Shown here one piece after another: positions 48,449 through 59,349 of a DNA stretch of 64,000 nt. This stretch comes from Actinobacillus delphinicola (GTDB taxonomy: Bacteria; Pseudomonadota; Gammaproteobacteria; Enterobacterales; Pasteurellaceae). The stretch spans positions 1,773,245 to 1,837,244 of the forward strand of contig NZ_LR134510.1 in NCBI RefSeq assembly GCF_900638385.1, read 5' to 3'. The notes under the pieces are model-generated. The model was given only the letters and a program-made list of their open reading frames with translations, searched no databases and had not been told where the DNA came from. The first letter of the stretch is position 1; each line of letters starts with the position of its first letter. The position numbers were made by a program, and so were the translations under genes.

Positions 48449-48895
48449 TTACTCTCCATCGATTATAAAATCGAACCAATCAATAACATCCCGTTCATGA
48501 ATCCCGTTCTTAATACCAATTCCTGCTAATTTAACTGATTTAGAATTTCCTGAGATTAACGGGTGCCAATCAAATAATGGTTTGCCCTCGTAGATTAAAC
48601 GGTAAGCACAAGTTTTAGGGAGCCACGTAAAATCAGGGAGATTATCTTTAGTTAATTTTGTACAATCATCTTCATATTCGAAACGCTTTGGATAGTTAGT
48701 GCATTTGCCTGTTTTTGTGTTTAAAAGATTACACGCAATACGTGTATAGTAAAGCTCATCATCTTCATCTAGGTATTTACGGTAACAGCATTTACCACAA
48801 CCATCGCACAAAGCTTCCCATTCTGCCTCGTTCATTTCTAAAAGTGATTTTTTTTCCCAAAATTGAGGCGTAATTGATTCATCTGTTTTTATCAT
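48449..48895 (-). CDS. ycgN: YcgN family cysteine-cluster protein (UPF0260)
   Basis: 148 residues, close to E. coli YcgN (153). An N-terminal cluster CDGCGKCC, then IACNLLNTKTGKCTNY and a later Cys (TCAY) match the zinc/iron-chelating CxxCxxCC family. Cytoplasmic; function unknown. It follows the nucleoside hydrolase gene on the same strand, with a terminator between them. Confidence 0.88.
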   Translation of the reverse strand: MIKTDESITPQFWEKKSLLEMNEAEWEALCDGCGKCCYRKYLDEDDELYYTRIACNLLNTKTGKCTNYPKRFEYEDDCTKLTKDNLPDFTWLPKTCAYRLIYEGKPLFDWHPLISGNSKSVKLAGIGIKNGIHERDVIDWFDFIIDGE

Positions 48896-48916
48896 TATCT
48901 TTCCTTTTAAAACAAA

Positions 48917-48937
48917 TCGTCGCCCAATGAGCGACGA
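48917..48937 (-). terminator. Terminator after the nucleoside hydrolase gene
   Basis: TCGTCGC (48917-48923) pairs with GCGACGA (48931-48937). On the minus strand it is followed by ATTTGTTTT. Confidence 0.7.
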
Positions 48938-48967
48938 TCGTAATGTATCCTGTAATTATAGTATAAC

Positions 48968-49903
48968 TTATGCGAATTTACTTAACTGCGTGAGTAATAA
49001 TTCAAAAAAACCTTGTGCATTTACTTCTACGGCAACTTTCGTTTTTTTCAGACTCTCATCGTGCCAAGATCCCCACACATCACAAGTTGTTCGTCCCATA
49101 TTATGCGTTTCGGAGGTATCGACTTCCACCACCATCGGTTGAAAACGAAAAAGTTCTGGTGCAAGCAGATAAGCAACGGTTAGCGGATCATGCAATGCGC
49201 CCCCTGCTAAACCATATCGTTTTTCATAAAACGCTTTATAGTGTTCTAAAATCCCTGCAACAAAATCACCGACTTTAGTCTGAAGCGTATAGAATTTATC
49301 AATAATAGGTTGGGTTGCCAAAACTTGATGCGTTGCGTTTAAACCAAACATTGTAACGGGTGCTGCGCTTCTGAATACTACTGCAGCAGCATGAGGATCA
49401 GCGAGAATATTAAACTCAGCCGCAGGTGTACGGTTACCGAATGTTGTACTTCCTCCCATTAACACGATTTCTTTAATCAAAGGGACAATTTGCGGAGCAA
49501 GTTTCATCGCTAACGCAATATTGGTCAAAGAGGCGGTTGGCACAAGAGTGACTTCATGCGGATAGCGTAAGATACTTTCAATAATAAATTCAACCGCATG
49601 TTGGCGTTCTACAGACAATATTGGTTTTATATCAGGATCGCCCGATAACCCACTTTTACCGTGAACAGCTGCAGCGTCAATGCGAGGTAAGACAAGCGGT
49701 TCTGATGCACCTTGGTAAAGTGGAACGACCTTATTAACAAGAGAACAGACTAAATTTGCATTACGTGTCGTTTTCTCTACATCAACATTGCCAAAAACTG
49801 TCGTGATGCCCAGTATATTTAATTTATCACTGGATAATGCTAAAAGAATATTTATCGCATCATCATTACCTGGATCACAATCAAGAATAATTTTTCGTGC
49901 CAT
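48968..49903 (-). CDS. Inosine-uridine preferring nucleoside hydrolase family protein
   Basis: Hydrolyses the N-glycosidic bond of ribonucleosides to base and ribose. 311 residues, the length of E. coli RihA. The Asp cluster DCDPGNDDA at 8-16 binds calcium; the later TPAAEFNILADP and ALHDPLTVAYLL hold other active-site residues. I cannot tell RihA-, RihB- or RihC-type specificity from sequence. With cdd, aphA and the purine permease it points to active nucleoside salvage. Confidence 0.88.
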   Translation of the reverse strand: MARKIILDCDPGNDDAINILLALSSDKLNILGITTVFGNVDVEKTTRNANLVCSLVNKVVPLYQGASEPLVLPRIDAAAVHGKSGLSGDPDIKPILSVERQHAVEFIIESILRYPHEVTLVPTASLTNIALAMKLAPQIVPLIKEIVLMGGSTTFGNRTPAAEFNILADPHAAAVVFRSAAPVTMFGLNATHQVLATQPIIDKFYTLQTKVGDFVAGILEHYKAFYEKRYGLAGGALHDPLTVAYLLAPELFRFQPMVVEVDTSETHNMGRTTCDVWGSWHDESLKKTKVAVEVNAQGFFELLLTQLSKFA

Positions 49904-49935
49904 TTTGCTTACCTCAATAAAATTTGGCTAAAAAA

Positions 49936-49964
49936 AATTGCCTAGCTTTTTAGGCTAGGCAATT
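49936..49964 (-). terminator. Terminator after glnS
   Basis: An 11-base perfect stem (49936-49946 with 49954-49964) is followed on the minus strand by seven T. Confidence 0.85.
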
Positions 49965-49971
49965 CATCATA

Positions 49972-51639
49972 TTAGAAGCTTTCTTTCAAACTTACGGTTA
50001 AGTTAAAGACTGGATGCTCTGCTGTACTATCTTTGCTATCTGCACAGTAGTAACCTTCACGCTCAAATTGATACGCTTTTTCTGGTTCTGCATTAGCAAG
50101 TGATTTTTCAACAAAGCCGTGTTTTACCACTAAAGATTCTGGATTTAACACATCTTCCATATTTTCTGCTGCACCTGGGTTTGGTACAGTGAATAAACGA
50201 TCGTATAAACGGAATTCAGCTGGTACGTTATCTTTTGCAGATACCCAGTGAATTACACCTTTTACTTTACGACCATCTGCTGGGTTTTTACCTAGTGTTT
50301 CAGGATCGTATGTACAGTAAACGGTTGTGATTTCACCATTTTCATCTTTTTCAACACGTTCTGCTTTAATCACATAAGCATTACGTAAGCGCACTTCTTT
50401 ACCTAAAACAAGACGTTTATATTGTTTGTTTGCTTCTTCACGGAAGTCTGCTTTATCAATGAAAAGTTCACGAGTAAATGGTAATTGGCGTGTGCCCATT
50501 TCTTCACGATTTGGATGATTTGGTGCAGTTAGCACTTCTTCGCCGTCAAAGTTTTCGATAACAATACGTAATGGATTAATTACCGCCATTGCACGTGGTG
50601 CATTTTCATTTAAATCATCACGGATACAACTTTCTAACGCTTTAAATTCTACAACGTTATCTTGTTTTGTTACCCCGATGCGGCGACAGAATTCACGTAA
50701 TGATGCAGGCGTATAACCACGACGACGTAAACCAGAAATTGTTGGCATACGAGGGTCATTCCAACCATCTACGATTTTATCTTCTACTAATTTGAGTAAC
50801 TTACGTTTAGAAGTGAGTGTGTATTCTAAATTTAAACGTGAAAATTCGTATTGGTGCGGTAATGGGCGTTCAATAGAAATATGATCTAACACCCAGTCAT
50901 ATAAACGACGGTTGTCTTGGAATTCTAATGTACAAATAGAATGGGTAATACGCTCAATCGCATCAGAGATACAGTGCGTAAAGTCGTACATTGGATAGAT
51001 GCACCATTTGTCGCCAGTTTGGTGGTGAGTTGCAAATTTGATGCGATAAATTACAGGGTCACGCATAACCATAAACGGCGATGCCATATCAATTTTCGCA
51101 CGAAGGCTCATTTTACCTTCTTCCACTTCCCCATTTTTCATTTTTTCAAAAAGGGCTAAGTTTTCTTCTACGCTACGATCACGATACGGGCTATTTTTAC
51201 CTGGTTCTGTCAAAGTCCCACGGTATTCACGCATCTCATCAGGAGTAAGCTCACAAACATAAGCTAACCCTTTTTTGATTAATTCAATCGCATATCCATA
51301 TAAAGCGTCAAAATAGTCTGAAGCATAATGTGGCTGACCTGCCCATTTAAACCCTAACCATTCAACGTCTTGTTTAATTGAATCAACGTATTCTACTTCT
51401 TCTTTGGTTGGGTTGGTATCGTCAAAACGTAAATTACATAATCCGTTATAATCTTTTGCAATACCAAAGTTCAAACAAATAGATTTAGCGTGTCCAATGT
51501 GTAAGTAGCCATTTGGTTCAGGCGGGAATCGAGTATGAACCTGTGTACAAGTACCGTTTGCAAGATCTTCATCAATAATATTTCGAATAAAGTTTGTTGG
51601 ACGAGCCTCTGTATTTTCTAATTGTTCAGAATGGTGCAT
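49972..51639 (-). CDS. glnS: Glutaminyl-tRNA synthetase
   Basis: Class Ic synthetase charging tRNA-Gln; 555 residues from the chosen ATG, as in E. coli (554). HIGH at 47-50 and a TSKRKL sequence in place of KMSKS, as expected for GlnRS; the [18 protein letters not shown] helix contacts tRNA. The frame is open 22 codons further upstream, but [18 protein letters not shown] matches the family start and is preceded by a GAGGT ribosome site. Monocistronic, ending at a strong terminator. Confidence 0.96.
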   Translation of the reverse strand: MHHSEQLENTEARPTNFIRNIIDEDLANGTCTQVHTRFPPEPNGYLHIGHAKSICLNFGIAKDYNGLCNLRFDDTNPTKEEVEYVDSIKQDVEWLGFKWAGQPHYASDYFDALYGYAIELIKKGLAYVCELTPDEMREYRGTLTEPGKNSPYRDRSVEENLALFEKMKNGEVEEGKMSLRAKIDMASPFMVMRDPVIYRIKFATHHQTGDKWCIYPMYDFTHCISDAIERITHSICTLEFQDNRRLYDWVLDHISIERPLPHQYEFSRLNLEYTLTSKRKLLKLVEDKIVDGWNDPRMPTISGLRRRGYTPASLREFCRRIGVTKQDNVVEFKALESCIRDDLNENAPRAMAVINPLRIVIENFDGEEVLTAPNHPNREEMGTRQLPFTRELFIDKADFREEANKQYKRLVLGKEVRLRNAYVIKAERVEKDENGEITTVYCTYDPETLGKNPADGRKVKGVIHWVSAKDNVPAEFRLYDRLFTVPNPGAAENMEDVLNPESLVVKHGFVEKSLANAEPEKAYQFEREGYYCADSKDSTAEHPVFNLTVSLKESF

Positions 51640-51753
51640 TATTGACCTCAATAAAATTTGACAAAAAAGTGTTGCTATTCTACCTGTTTTAAAAAGAGAA
51701 TACAAAGCAGAGGTTGCTTTTCCTCATTTTGCCTTGTAAAATTTGCACAGCGG

Positions 51754-51767
51754 TGAACGAACGTTCA
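51754..51767. promoter_or_regulatory. TetR/AcrR-type operator upstream of the efflux gene
   Basis: A perfect inverted repeat TGAACG-AA-CGTTCA in the 85-base zone before the TolC-like gene start at 51852. Its size and sequence fit operators of TetR/AcrR-family repressors. The regulator gene is not in this window. Confidence 0.6.
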
Positions 51768-51851
51768 TTACATTGCAATCTTGCATGTGATTTTTTGATA
51801 TTTACGTTAAAAATCCATAAGTAATAACGATGAATAGCATAAGGAATAAAT

Positions 51852-53258
51852 ATGTTTAAGCCTACAAAACTTGCTACGGCAGTTGCACTCTCTATCTTTT
51901 TAGTGGGATGTGCCAATATTGATGATTCACATAAACAAAGTGAAAAAACTTTCGAGTCATATCAAAAAATTACCGATCAATATAAATTAGATCAAGATTG
52001 GTGGAAACTTTATCACGATCCCCAACTTGATAAATTAGTTGCAGAAGCCCTTGCTAATAACAAAGATTTAGCTAAAGCAGCAATTGCGGTAAATGTTGCC
52101 TTATATAAAGCAAATTTAGTCGGTGCAAGCCTTGTTCCAACTTTTAGCGGTACCGTTGGTGCTTCAGCACAAAAAAATATTAAAACGGGTCAAAATACTC
52201 AATTAAATCCAAATGGCGGGTTCCCACCATCAACCACGCCTGTACTTTACAACGGCAGTATCAATGTAGGCTATACCCTTGACTTATGGCGACGTATGGC
52301 AGATCAAACTTCTGCCGCTGAATGGCAACACTCTGCAAGCATAGAAGATTTAGAATCAGCAAAACTTTCTTTAGTTAACGCTGTGGTTGGCACTTATTAT
52401 CAACTTGCCTATTTACAAGAAGCGATCACAATCACCGAACAAAGCATTCACGATTACCAACAAATCAACCACATTATGCTTAATAAAAAAGCACAAGGTG
52501 TGGTAGATGGAGCAAGCACTAACCAAACAGAACGTGCGGTTTTAGCGGCAGAAAATAATCTAAGCCAATTACAAGACCAACAAAAAGTTGTGCAAGCAAT
52601 GATGCGCAATCTTTTAAATTTAAAACCAAGCGATCCACTTAATATTCAATTACCGAATCTATTAGACACTAAACTTGCTGGCGTAAATTTAAACGTCCCT
52701 GTTTCGGTTATCGCAAATCGTCCTGATGTTAAATCTAAACTTTATTTATTAAATAGTGCCTTTAAAGATGCGAAAGCAACCCAAAAAAGTTGGTTCCCAA
52801 CCATTACGCTTGGCGCAAGTTTAGGTGGACGCAGTGATCGTATTGGTACAACTTTACATAGCCCATTTGCCTCTGGTTTAGTTTCAGTCAATCTTCCATT
52901 CCTTAGCTGGAATACGGTTCGTTGGAACGTAAAAATTTCAGAAGCCGCATACAACTTAGCGAAAGTAAATTTTGAACAAAGTATTACGACAGCGCTAAAC
53001 GAAATCGATAAGAACTACTTTGCTTACCAACAAGCCCAAGAACAATTTAATAACGAAGAAGGCATTTATAATACGTCGGCTTATATGGCTCGATATTATA
53101 AGAATCGTTACACCGTTGGCGTAACAGAATTACGTGACTGGTTAAATGCGAAAAATTCAGAAAACGCAGCTAAATTAGCTTTACTCGGTGCGAAGAATAA
53201 ACTTATTCAAACCGAAAATGCAATTTATAGTGCGATGGGTGGTTATTACGCTAAATAA
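51852..53258 (+). CDS. Outer-membrane efflux lipoprotein (TolC/NodT family)
   Basis: 468 residues, an outer-membrane channel of RND or MFS-type tripartite pumps. Lipoprotein signal MFKPTKLATAVALSIFLVGC (lipobox VGC, Cys 20). It has the duplicated OEP domain: helices around 60-240 (DLWRRM...A) and 260-460, with the family RPDVK segment. It is similar in kind to OprM/CusC and to TdeA of Aggregatibacter. No pump genes are adjacent, so it probably pairs with one encoded elsewhere. It carries a possible TetR-type operator upstream and ends next to a dispersed element and a bidirectional terminator. Confidence 0.9.
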   Translation: MFKPTKLATAVALSIFLVGCANIDDSHKQSEKTFESYQKITDQYKLDQDWWKLYHDPQLDKLVAEALANNKDLAKAAIAVNVALYKANLVGASLVPTFSGTVGASAQKNIKTGQNTQLNPNGGFPPSTTPVLYNGSINVGYTLDLWRRMADQTSAAEWQHSASIEDLESAKLSLVNAVVGTYYQLAYLQEAITITEQSIHDYQQINHIMLNKKAQGVVDGASTNQTERAVLAAENNLSQLQDQQKVVQAMMRNLLNLKPSDPLNIQLPNLLDTKLAGVNLNVPVSVIANRPDVKSKLYLLNSAFKDAKATQKSWFPTITLGASLGGRSDRIGTTLHSPFASGLVSVNLPFLSWNTVRWNVKISEAAYNLAKVNFEQSITTALNEIDKNYFAYQQAQEQFNNEEGIYNTSAYMARYYKNRYTVGVTELRDWLNAKNSENAAKLALLGAKNKLIQTENAIYSAMGGYYAK

Positions 53259-53260
53259 TA

Positions 53261-53293
53261 CATAAATTTTTCTGAAAATGCGGGCGTGATTTT
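53261..53293. repeat. Dispersed AATCACGCC element, single arm (copy after the efflux gene)
   Basis: CATAAATTTTT, then CTG, AAAAT, then GCGGGCGTGATTTT. The core GGCGTGATT is at 53283-53291. It lies just after the efflux gene stop. Confidence 0.65.
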
Positions 53294-53311
53294 ATGCCCG
53301 TTCATAAAAAA

Positions 53312-53333
53312 AGAGAGCATTTAACTGCTCTCT
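53312..53333. terminator. Bidirectional terminator between efflux gene and adk
   Basis: AGAGAGCA (53312-53319) pairs with TGCTCTCT (53326-53333), with A- and T-runs on either side. Confidence 0.85.
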
Positions 53334-53358
53334 TTTTTATTTACGAATAAGTAAAAAA

Positions 53359-54039
<681 letters not shown>

Positions 54040-54083
54040 TTACCGAAAATACGTCTTAATCTCTACCGTTTACTGCGCATCCT

Positions 54084-55439
54084 TTACGCATTGGGCGTTT
54101 TTTTCTCGCTTTCTGCAATGATTTTTGCATCTTCTTCCTTTAATTCCTGACGTGTACTATTCATTCCATCTTTATTACTCCAAGGGGCAACCCAAAATAA
54201 ACATAGCATTCCTGGAATGGCGAGAAAGAAACAAAACCAAAAATAATGATAATAACCAAAATATTCAATTAATGCGCCAGCTTGACTGTTAAAAGTTGCA
54301 CGTGGCAATGCTGCAAAACTTGTAAATAATGCTAATTGCGTTGCGGTATAAAGTGGATTGGTTTCTCTTGCCATATAGGCAACAAAAGCAGCAGTTCCCA
54401 ATCCTACGCCGATATATTCTCCCGATACTACAAGTGCTAGGCTAAATAGTGCTTTCATATCGACATGGTCGAAATGCCCAAAATGCGCTAACCATGCAAA
54501 ACCAAGAATAGTGACAAGTTGCACTACACCAAATAACCACAATGCACGATTAATCCCTATTTTCAGCATGATGATGCCACCTACGATGCTAGCAACAATC
54601 ATGGGCCAAAGCGCAGCATTTTTGACAACGATCCCGATTTGCGTTGGGCTAAACCCCATGTCTAAATAAAAAGGAGAAATCAATGCCGTCGCCATACTAT
54701 CGCCAAGTTTATAAAGGAAAATAAAAACAAGCACACCCAGTGCTGCTTTTGCCCCTTTTCGGCGAAAGAATTCACTAAAAGGCTCAATAACATTATCGCG
54801 GAGCGTGCGATGTTTTTTGAGCGGAATATTCGGCTCATAACTTAACACTAACGTTAAAAATAGCCCTGGCAGCATAAATAAAGCCGTAATAATGAAGACG
54901 ACACACCAACTATAATGATCAGCAAGGATTAAAGATAATGCCCCAGGTACCAATCCCGCCACACGGTACATATTCACATGAATTGAATTACCCAGCCCCA
55001 ATTCTTTATCAGGCAAAATTTCACGGCGATAAGCATCTAAAACAATATCCTGACTCGCTGAGAAAAAAGCAACTAAAGTGGAAAGCCCCGCAAGCAGTGA
55101 TAATCCCATTTCCGTCTTTGGATTGATAAATCCAAACAACATAAGTGAAACTAATAACAAGACTTGTGTTATCAGCATCCAGCCACGACGTCGTCCCAAA
55201 AATGGCGGAACATATCTATCCATTAATGGTGACCATAAAAACTTCCACGTAAAAGGCAACGTCACTAACGTAAAAAAGCCAATTGTTTTCAGATCGACAC
55301 CATCTTTTCGTAACCAGACTGGCAGTAATGACACTAAAATATAGAGCGGTAAACCTGAACTAAAGCCTGTAAATACGCAAATCAGCATATTACGGCTAAA
55401 GATTTCTTTTAAATAAATTGAATAATGCTTATTTTTCAT
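54084..55439 (-). CDS. ampG: AmpG-family muropeptide MFS transporter
   Basis: Imports anhydro-muropeptides for peptidoglycan recycling; its activity sets inducible beta-lactamase levels in other bacteria. 451 residues from the chosen ATG (MKNKHYSIYL), with 12 or more hydrophobic segments and the AmpG-like start (FSRNMLICVFTGFSSGLPLYI). The frame opens 11 codons earlier at a GTG, which I do not prefer. With mltF it points to an active wall-recycling route. Confidence 0.88.
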   Translation of the reverse strand: MKNKHYSIYLKEIFSRNMLICVFTGFSSGLPLYILVSLLPVWLRKDGVDLKTIGFFTLVTLPFTWKFLWSPLMDRYVPPFLGRRRGWMLITQVLLLVSLMLFGFINPKTEMGLSLLAGLSTLVAFFSASQDIVLDAYRREILPDKELGLGNSIHVNMYRVAGLVPGALSLILADHYSWCVVFIITALFMLPGLFLTLVLSYEPNIPLKKHRTLRDNVIEPFSEFFRRKGAKAALGVLVFIFLYKLGDSMATALISPFYLDMGFSPTQIGIVVKNAALWPMIVASIVGGIIMLKIGINRALWLFGVVQLVTILGFAWLAHFGHFDHVDMKALFSLALVVSGEYIGVGLGTAAFVAYMARETNPLYTATQLALFTSFAALPRATFNSQAGALIEYFGYYHYFWFCFFLAIPGMLCLFWVAPWSNKDGMNSTRQELKEEDAKIIAESEKKTPNA

Positions 55440-55521
55440 CTTGTTATTGTTGCTAAAAACTGCGATGCGCACAGTATAAATTTTTTATGAAGAAAAAGGG
55501 GAAAATTCTCAAAATATTTTT

Positions 55522-55537
55522 ACGCAATTATTTGCTT
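55522..55537. promoter_or_regulatory. Possible PurR box before the purine permease
   Basis: ACGCAATTATTTGCTT agrees with the PurR consensus at 12 of 16 positions and sits 66 bases before the permease start. Purine permeases are PurR-controlled in E. coli. Confidence 0.4.
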
Positions 55538-55602
55538 ATTTTGTCATTTAATTTTAAAATATGGACGTATCACTTTTATAAAATAGAAAGCTAGGTACAC
55601 AA

Positions 55603-56916
55603 ATGTCTTTAGATACGTTCTTTGATTTATCGAATCGCAAATCTTCCGTCCGCCAAGAGGTAACCGCAGGTCTTACGACCTTCCTCGCGATGGTTTACTC
55701 CATTATCGTTCTCCCCCATATGCTCCACACTGCAGGTTTTCCTGAAGAAAGTGCATTTATTGCATGCTGCTTAGTCGCAGGTCTTGGCTCATTGCTAATG
55801 GGTTTATGGGCAAACACGCCTATGGTTGTCGGTTCCGCCATTTCCCTGACGGCCTTTACGGCATTTAGTCTTGTTATAGGACAGCACGTTAGCGTTCCCG
55901 TTGCGCTTGGTGCTGTTTTTGTTATGGGGGTTATCTTTACTGGTATCTCTATTACAGGGGTCCGTGCATGGATTTTAAGAAACCTGCCTATCAGTATCGC
56001 CCAAGGAACAGGGATTGGTATTGGACTTTTCCTTTTGCTAATTGCCTCTAACGGCGTGGGTATCGTTGTACCTAATACCGCAGGTTTACCAATCAAATTT
56101 GGTGAATTTACTTCTTTCTCCGTATGGATGTCACTCCTTGGCTTAGTGACAATTATCGGTTTAGAAAATCGTAAAATTAAAGGCGGTATTCTTTGGGTGA
56201 TTATCGGTATTACCATTATCGGCATGATCTTCGATCCAAATGTAAAATTCTCTGGTCATTTTTTCCGTATTCCACACTTTGGCGATGATTCCCTTTTCTT
56301 CAAAATGGACGTAAAAGGCGCATTACAGCCAGCCATTTTACCTGTGGTATTTGCATTAGTAATGACCGCGGTATTCGATGCAACAGGGACTATCCGTGTA
56401 GTAGCAGAAGAAGCAAAACTTGTAGATAGTCATCATCGCATCATTCGTGGTGGTCAAGCCCTAGCTTCTGACTCTATTATGAGTATCGTAGCAGGTGCAT
56501 TAGGGGCAACACCTACTGCAGTTTATATCGAATCTGCTGCAGGAACGGCTGCTGGCGGACGTACTGGTCTAACTGCGGTTGTTGTTGGAATTGGCTTCCT
56601 CTGCATGCTTTTCTTACAACCGCTTGCATCACTCGTTCCAAATTACGCAACCGCGCCTGCATTAATGTACGTAGGTTTATTGATGATGGGCAATGTACGC
56701 CATATCAATTTTAATGACGGCGTTGGCGCAATGAGCGGTCTAATCTGTGCGGTATTTATCGTGTTAACAGGTAATATCGTAACAGGTATCATGCTTGGCT
56801 TTGCCTCATTAGTACTTGGTCGCATCGTAAAAGGTGATTGGCATAAACTTAATGTTGGCACCGTGATTATTGCTATTGTTTTAGTCGGTTTCTACCTCAG
56901 TGGTCTTGCCATCTAA
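55603..56916 (+). CDS. Purine permease of the AzgA (NCS2) family
   Basis: 437-residue proton symporter with about 13 hydrophobic segments. It carries family motifs [20 protein letters not shown] at the N-terminus, the GTGIGIGLF segment and the half-helix region FDATGTIRV. The family takes up adenine, guanine or hypoxanthine; which one cannot be told. It ends just before an inverted-pair terminator. Confidence 0.88.
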   Translation: MSLDTFFDLSNRKSSVRQEVTAGLTTFLAMVYSIIVLPHMLHTAGFPEESAFIACCLVAGLGSLLMGLWANTPMVVGSAISLTAFTAFSLVIGQHVSVPVALGAVFVMGVIFTGISITGVRAWILRNLPISIAQGTGIGIGLFLLLIASNGVGIVVPNTAGLPIKFGEFTSFSVWMSLLGLVTIIGLENRKIKGGILWVIIGITIIGMIFDPNVKFSGHFFRIPHFGDDSLFFKMDVKGALQPAILPVVFALVMTAVFDATGTIRVVAEEAKLVDSHHRIIRGGQALASDSIMSIVAGALGATPTAVYIESAAGTAAGGRTGLTAVVVGIGFLCMLFLQPLASLVPNYATAPALMYVGLLMMGNVRHINFNDGVGAMSGLICAVFIVLTGNIVTGIMLGFASLVLGRIVKGDWHKLNVGTVIIAIVLVGFYLSGLAI

Positions 56917-56941
56917 TTTCATAAGCAATATAAAACCATAA

Positions 56942-56990
56942 AATCACGCCCCGATTTTCTGAAAAATTTTTACGAAAATCGGGGCGTGAT
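56942..56990. repeat. AATCACGCC inverted pair, terminator of the purine permease gene
   Basis: A perfect 17-base stem (56943-56959 with 56974-56990), followed by GTTTTATT. It contains two cores in opposite orientation. Confidence 0.85.
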
Positions 56991-57041
56991 GTTTTATTGG
57001 TCTTATTTTGTTACGGCGTAACGATAAAATAACTAATTGAT

Positions 57042-57145
57042 TTACTTATCGCTTTCGTCTTCTGCGTGCATTTCACCAATTGATTTTTTGCTTTGGTATG
57101 CCTTGCGAAGTTCTGCAGCAACATAAGCAATCGCCTCACCACTAC
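57042..57145 (-). pseudogene. Truncated tandem copy of yoaH
   Basis: It encodes [16 protein letters not shown], then [17 protein letters not shown] and a stop, identical to the YoaH C-terminus except Tyr for His. The first half is missing. With the preceding terminator it forms a roughly 207-bp duplicate of 57201-57409, offset 262-264 bases. Confidence 0.85.
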
Positions 57146-57203
57146 CAATATTTAATCTCTACAAATCAGAAATATTATTCGTGATATTTACTCAACAAGA
57201 TAA

Positions 57204-57251
57204 AATCACGCCCCGATTTTCACAAAATTTTTACGAAAATCGGGGCGTGAT
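57204..57251. repeat. AATCACGCC inverted pair, second tandem copy
   Basis: A perfect 17-base stem (57205-57221 with 57235-57251). Duplicate of the 56942 element; it acts as the terminator downstream of the intact yoaH. Confidence 0.8.
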
Positions 57252-57305
57252 GTTTTTTATTGGGCTTATTTTGTTACGGCGTAACGATAAGATAACTAAT
57301 TGATT

Positions 57306-57497
57306 TTACTTATCGCTTTCGTCTTCAGCGTGCATTTCTCCAATTGATTTTTTGCTTTGGTGTGCCTTGCGAAGTTCTGCAGCAACATAAGCAATCGCCT
57401 CACCACTACTGACGCCTTCACGCATTAATGCTTGAATTTTCTCTACAGCCTCTTGCTGCTGTTCGTGGGTTAAATTTACTAATGACATATCTAACAT
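57306..57497 (-). CDS. yoaH: YoaH family protein (UPF0181)
   Basis: 63-residue small protein from the ATG at 57497 ([17 protein letters not shown]); a GAGGAA ribosome site precedes this ATG by a good distance, while the frame is open 5 codons further. Helical, with the family [15 protein letters not shown] and [12 protein letters not shown] segments. Function unknown. A 3' half-copy of the gene follows it. Confidence 0.88.
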   Translation of the reverse strand: MLDMSLVNLTHEQQQEAVEKIQALMREGVSSGEAIAYVAAELRKAHQSKKSIGEMHAEDESDK

Positions 57498-57521
57498 AAA
57501 AGTTCCTCGCATAAATTCATT

Positions 57522-58241
57522 TTAGGGCATTGTCCACTGTAATTGATCCAATACTGTTTTCCAATTTTCATCCAGTGGTGCATGTAATGTTATTTGTTCA
57601 TTTGTATAAGGATGCGTAAAGGATAATGTTTCTGCATGTAACATTAATCGTTCTACACCAATATTTTCCTTAAAAGCACGATTTTGGTGTAAATCGCCAT
57701 ATTGAGTATCCCCTAAAATTGGGTGAAAAATGTGTTTTAAATGACGACGGATCTGGTGTTTACGTCCTGTTTTTGGCATTAGACGCAGTAAAGTATAACG
57801 CGAAGTTGCATAACGTTTCACGCCATACGGCATTTCTGCTTTTTGTAATGCACAATACCCTGTCTGAGCAGATTGAGCTTCTTTATCCCGTTGGCTAAAT
57901 TTATCAGCAATTTTATCCCATTTCGGTTTTAGTGCATAATCGATTTCACCCTCGCCTTCCACATACCCTCGCACCACCGCTAAATAGGTTTTGTGTACCT
58001 GATTCTGCGTAAATTGCTGACACAATAAATTTGCAGTTTCACTGCTTAACGCAAAAAGTAACACCCCAGATGTTGGACGATCTAAACGGTGAATTGGGAA
58101 TACATGTTGTCCGATTTGATCACGCAAGGTTTGCATAACAAAAACCGTTTCGTGTTTATCTAACCAACTACGATGCACGAGCATTCCAGCAGGTTTATTC
58201 ACAGCGATGATATTGTCATCCTGATAAAGGATATCTAGCAT
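57522..58241 (-). CDS. truC: tRNA pseudouridine synthase C
   Basis: Makes pseudouridine 65 in tRNAs. 239 residues, RluA family, with the catalytic motif HRLDRPTSG (the Asp near residue 54) and the LMPKTGRKHQIRRH segment typical of this family. Its start abuts yqcC (1-base gap), so the pair is translated together. Confidence 0.93.
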   Translation of the reverse strand: MLDILYQDDNIIAVNKPAGMLVHRSWLDKHETVFVMQTLRDQIGQHVFPIHRLDRPTSGVLLFALSSETANLLCQQFTQNQVHKTYLAVVRGYVEGEGEIDYALKPKWDKIADKFSQRDKEAQSAQTGYCALQKAEMPYGVKRYATSRYTLLRLMPKTGRKHQIRRHLKHIFHPILGDTQYGDLHQNRAFKENIGVERLMLHAETLSFTHPYTNEQITLHAPLDENWKTVLDQLQWTMP

Positions 58242-58559
58242 TTATTTATCCTTTTGCAATAATTCTTCAATTGCCAATAATGGTGCCAATAAATCTGCTA
58301 AATTATCGTGATCTTTTAGTGCTTCTTCAATGTAAGGGCTAATCGCAATTTGTGTTGGTAGTGGTAAATTCCCATCAAGTAATACCCGCATTCTTGGAAT
58401 GAAAATCCATTGTAGCCATTCGTGAGCGTCTAATTTATCAATTGCAAATGGTTCTGTACTTGCAAGTGCGTCTGCAGTTGGCGGTACAAGTGACCATAAT
58501 TCATATTTTTCTAAAACATTTTGTAACTCGTTTAAATGTGCATGAATTTTTTGTTGCAT
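58242..58559 (-). CDS. yqcC: YqcC family protein (DUF446)
   Basis: 105 residues, a four-helix protein of unknown function that is a constant neighbour of truC in gammaproteobacteria, also in E. coli. It has the QWIFIPRMRVLLDG motif. Directly upstream of truC on the minus strand. Confidence 0.9.
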   Translation of the reverse strand: MQQKIHAHLNELQNVLEKYELWSLVPPTADALASTEPFAIDKLDAHEWLQWIFIPRMRVLLDGNLPLPTQIAISPYIEEALKDHDNLADLLAPLLAIEELLQKDK

Positions 58560-58608
58560 TTCTCTACTCCCCTTGTCTGATTTAATTTTGTTATTTTACA
58601 CATAAAAA

Positions 58609-58634
58609 AATAGCGTGGCATTACCCACGCTATT
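58609..58634 (-). terminator. Terminator of the infC-rpmI-rplT operon
   Basis: AATAGCGTGG (58609-58618) pairs with CCACGCTATT (58625-58634), with seven T on the minus strand. Confidence 0.85.
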
Positions 58635-58657
58635 CTCTTTTTAATTCTTATTCAGAA

Positions 58658-59041
<384 letters not shown>

Positions 59042-59068
59042 CTAAAATTTTACGATTCCGTACGTTGC

Positions 59069-59266
59069 TTATGCGTATGGTAAGCAAGCTACTACTAATA
59101 CTAAATCTGATTTTGCAACCATTGATTTATGACGTAGATGACGTTTACGTTTCGTGGTTTTCTTAGTCAAAATATGACGTAAGTGAGATTGTTTACGCTT
59201 GAAGCCGCCAGACGCTGTTTTTTTGAAGCGTTTTGCTGCACCGCGTACAGTTTTAATTTTAGGCAT
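59069..59266 (-). CDS. rpmI: 50S ribosomal protein L35
   Basis: 65 residues, the same length as E. coli L35, starts [17 protein letters not shown]. It lies 83 bases after infC in the standard order. Confidence 0.98.
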   Translation of the reverse strand: MPKIKTVRGAAKRFKKTASGGFKRKQSHLRHILTKKTTKRKRHLRHKSMVAKSDLVLVVACLPYA

Positions 59267-59349
59267 TGTTTAAAAACTCCGCATTGATATTGTTAATCAA
59301 AATATAATGGGCGAATAAGCACTAATGACTTATTACTTGAATTGCCGCA

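Noticed and set aside
37981..49700. Actinobacillus-type uptake cores ACAAGCGGT (37981, 38407, 49692)
   Set aside because: Only three exact copies were noted, all inside coding sequence and without the AT-rich extension, so they look like chance matches.
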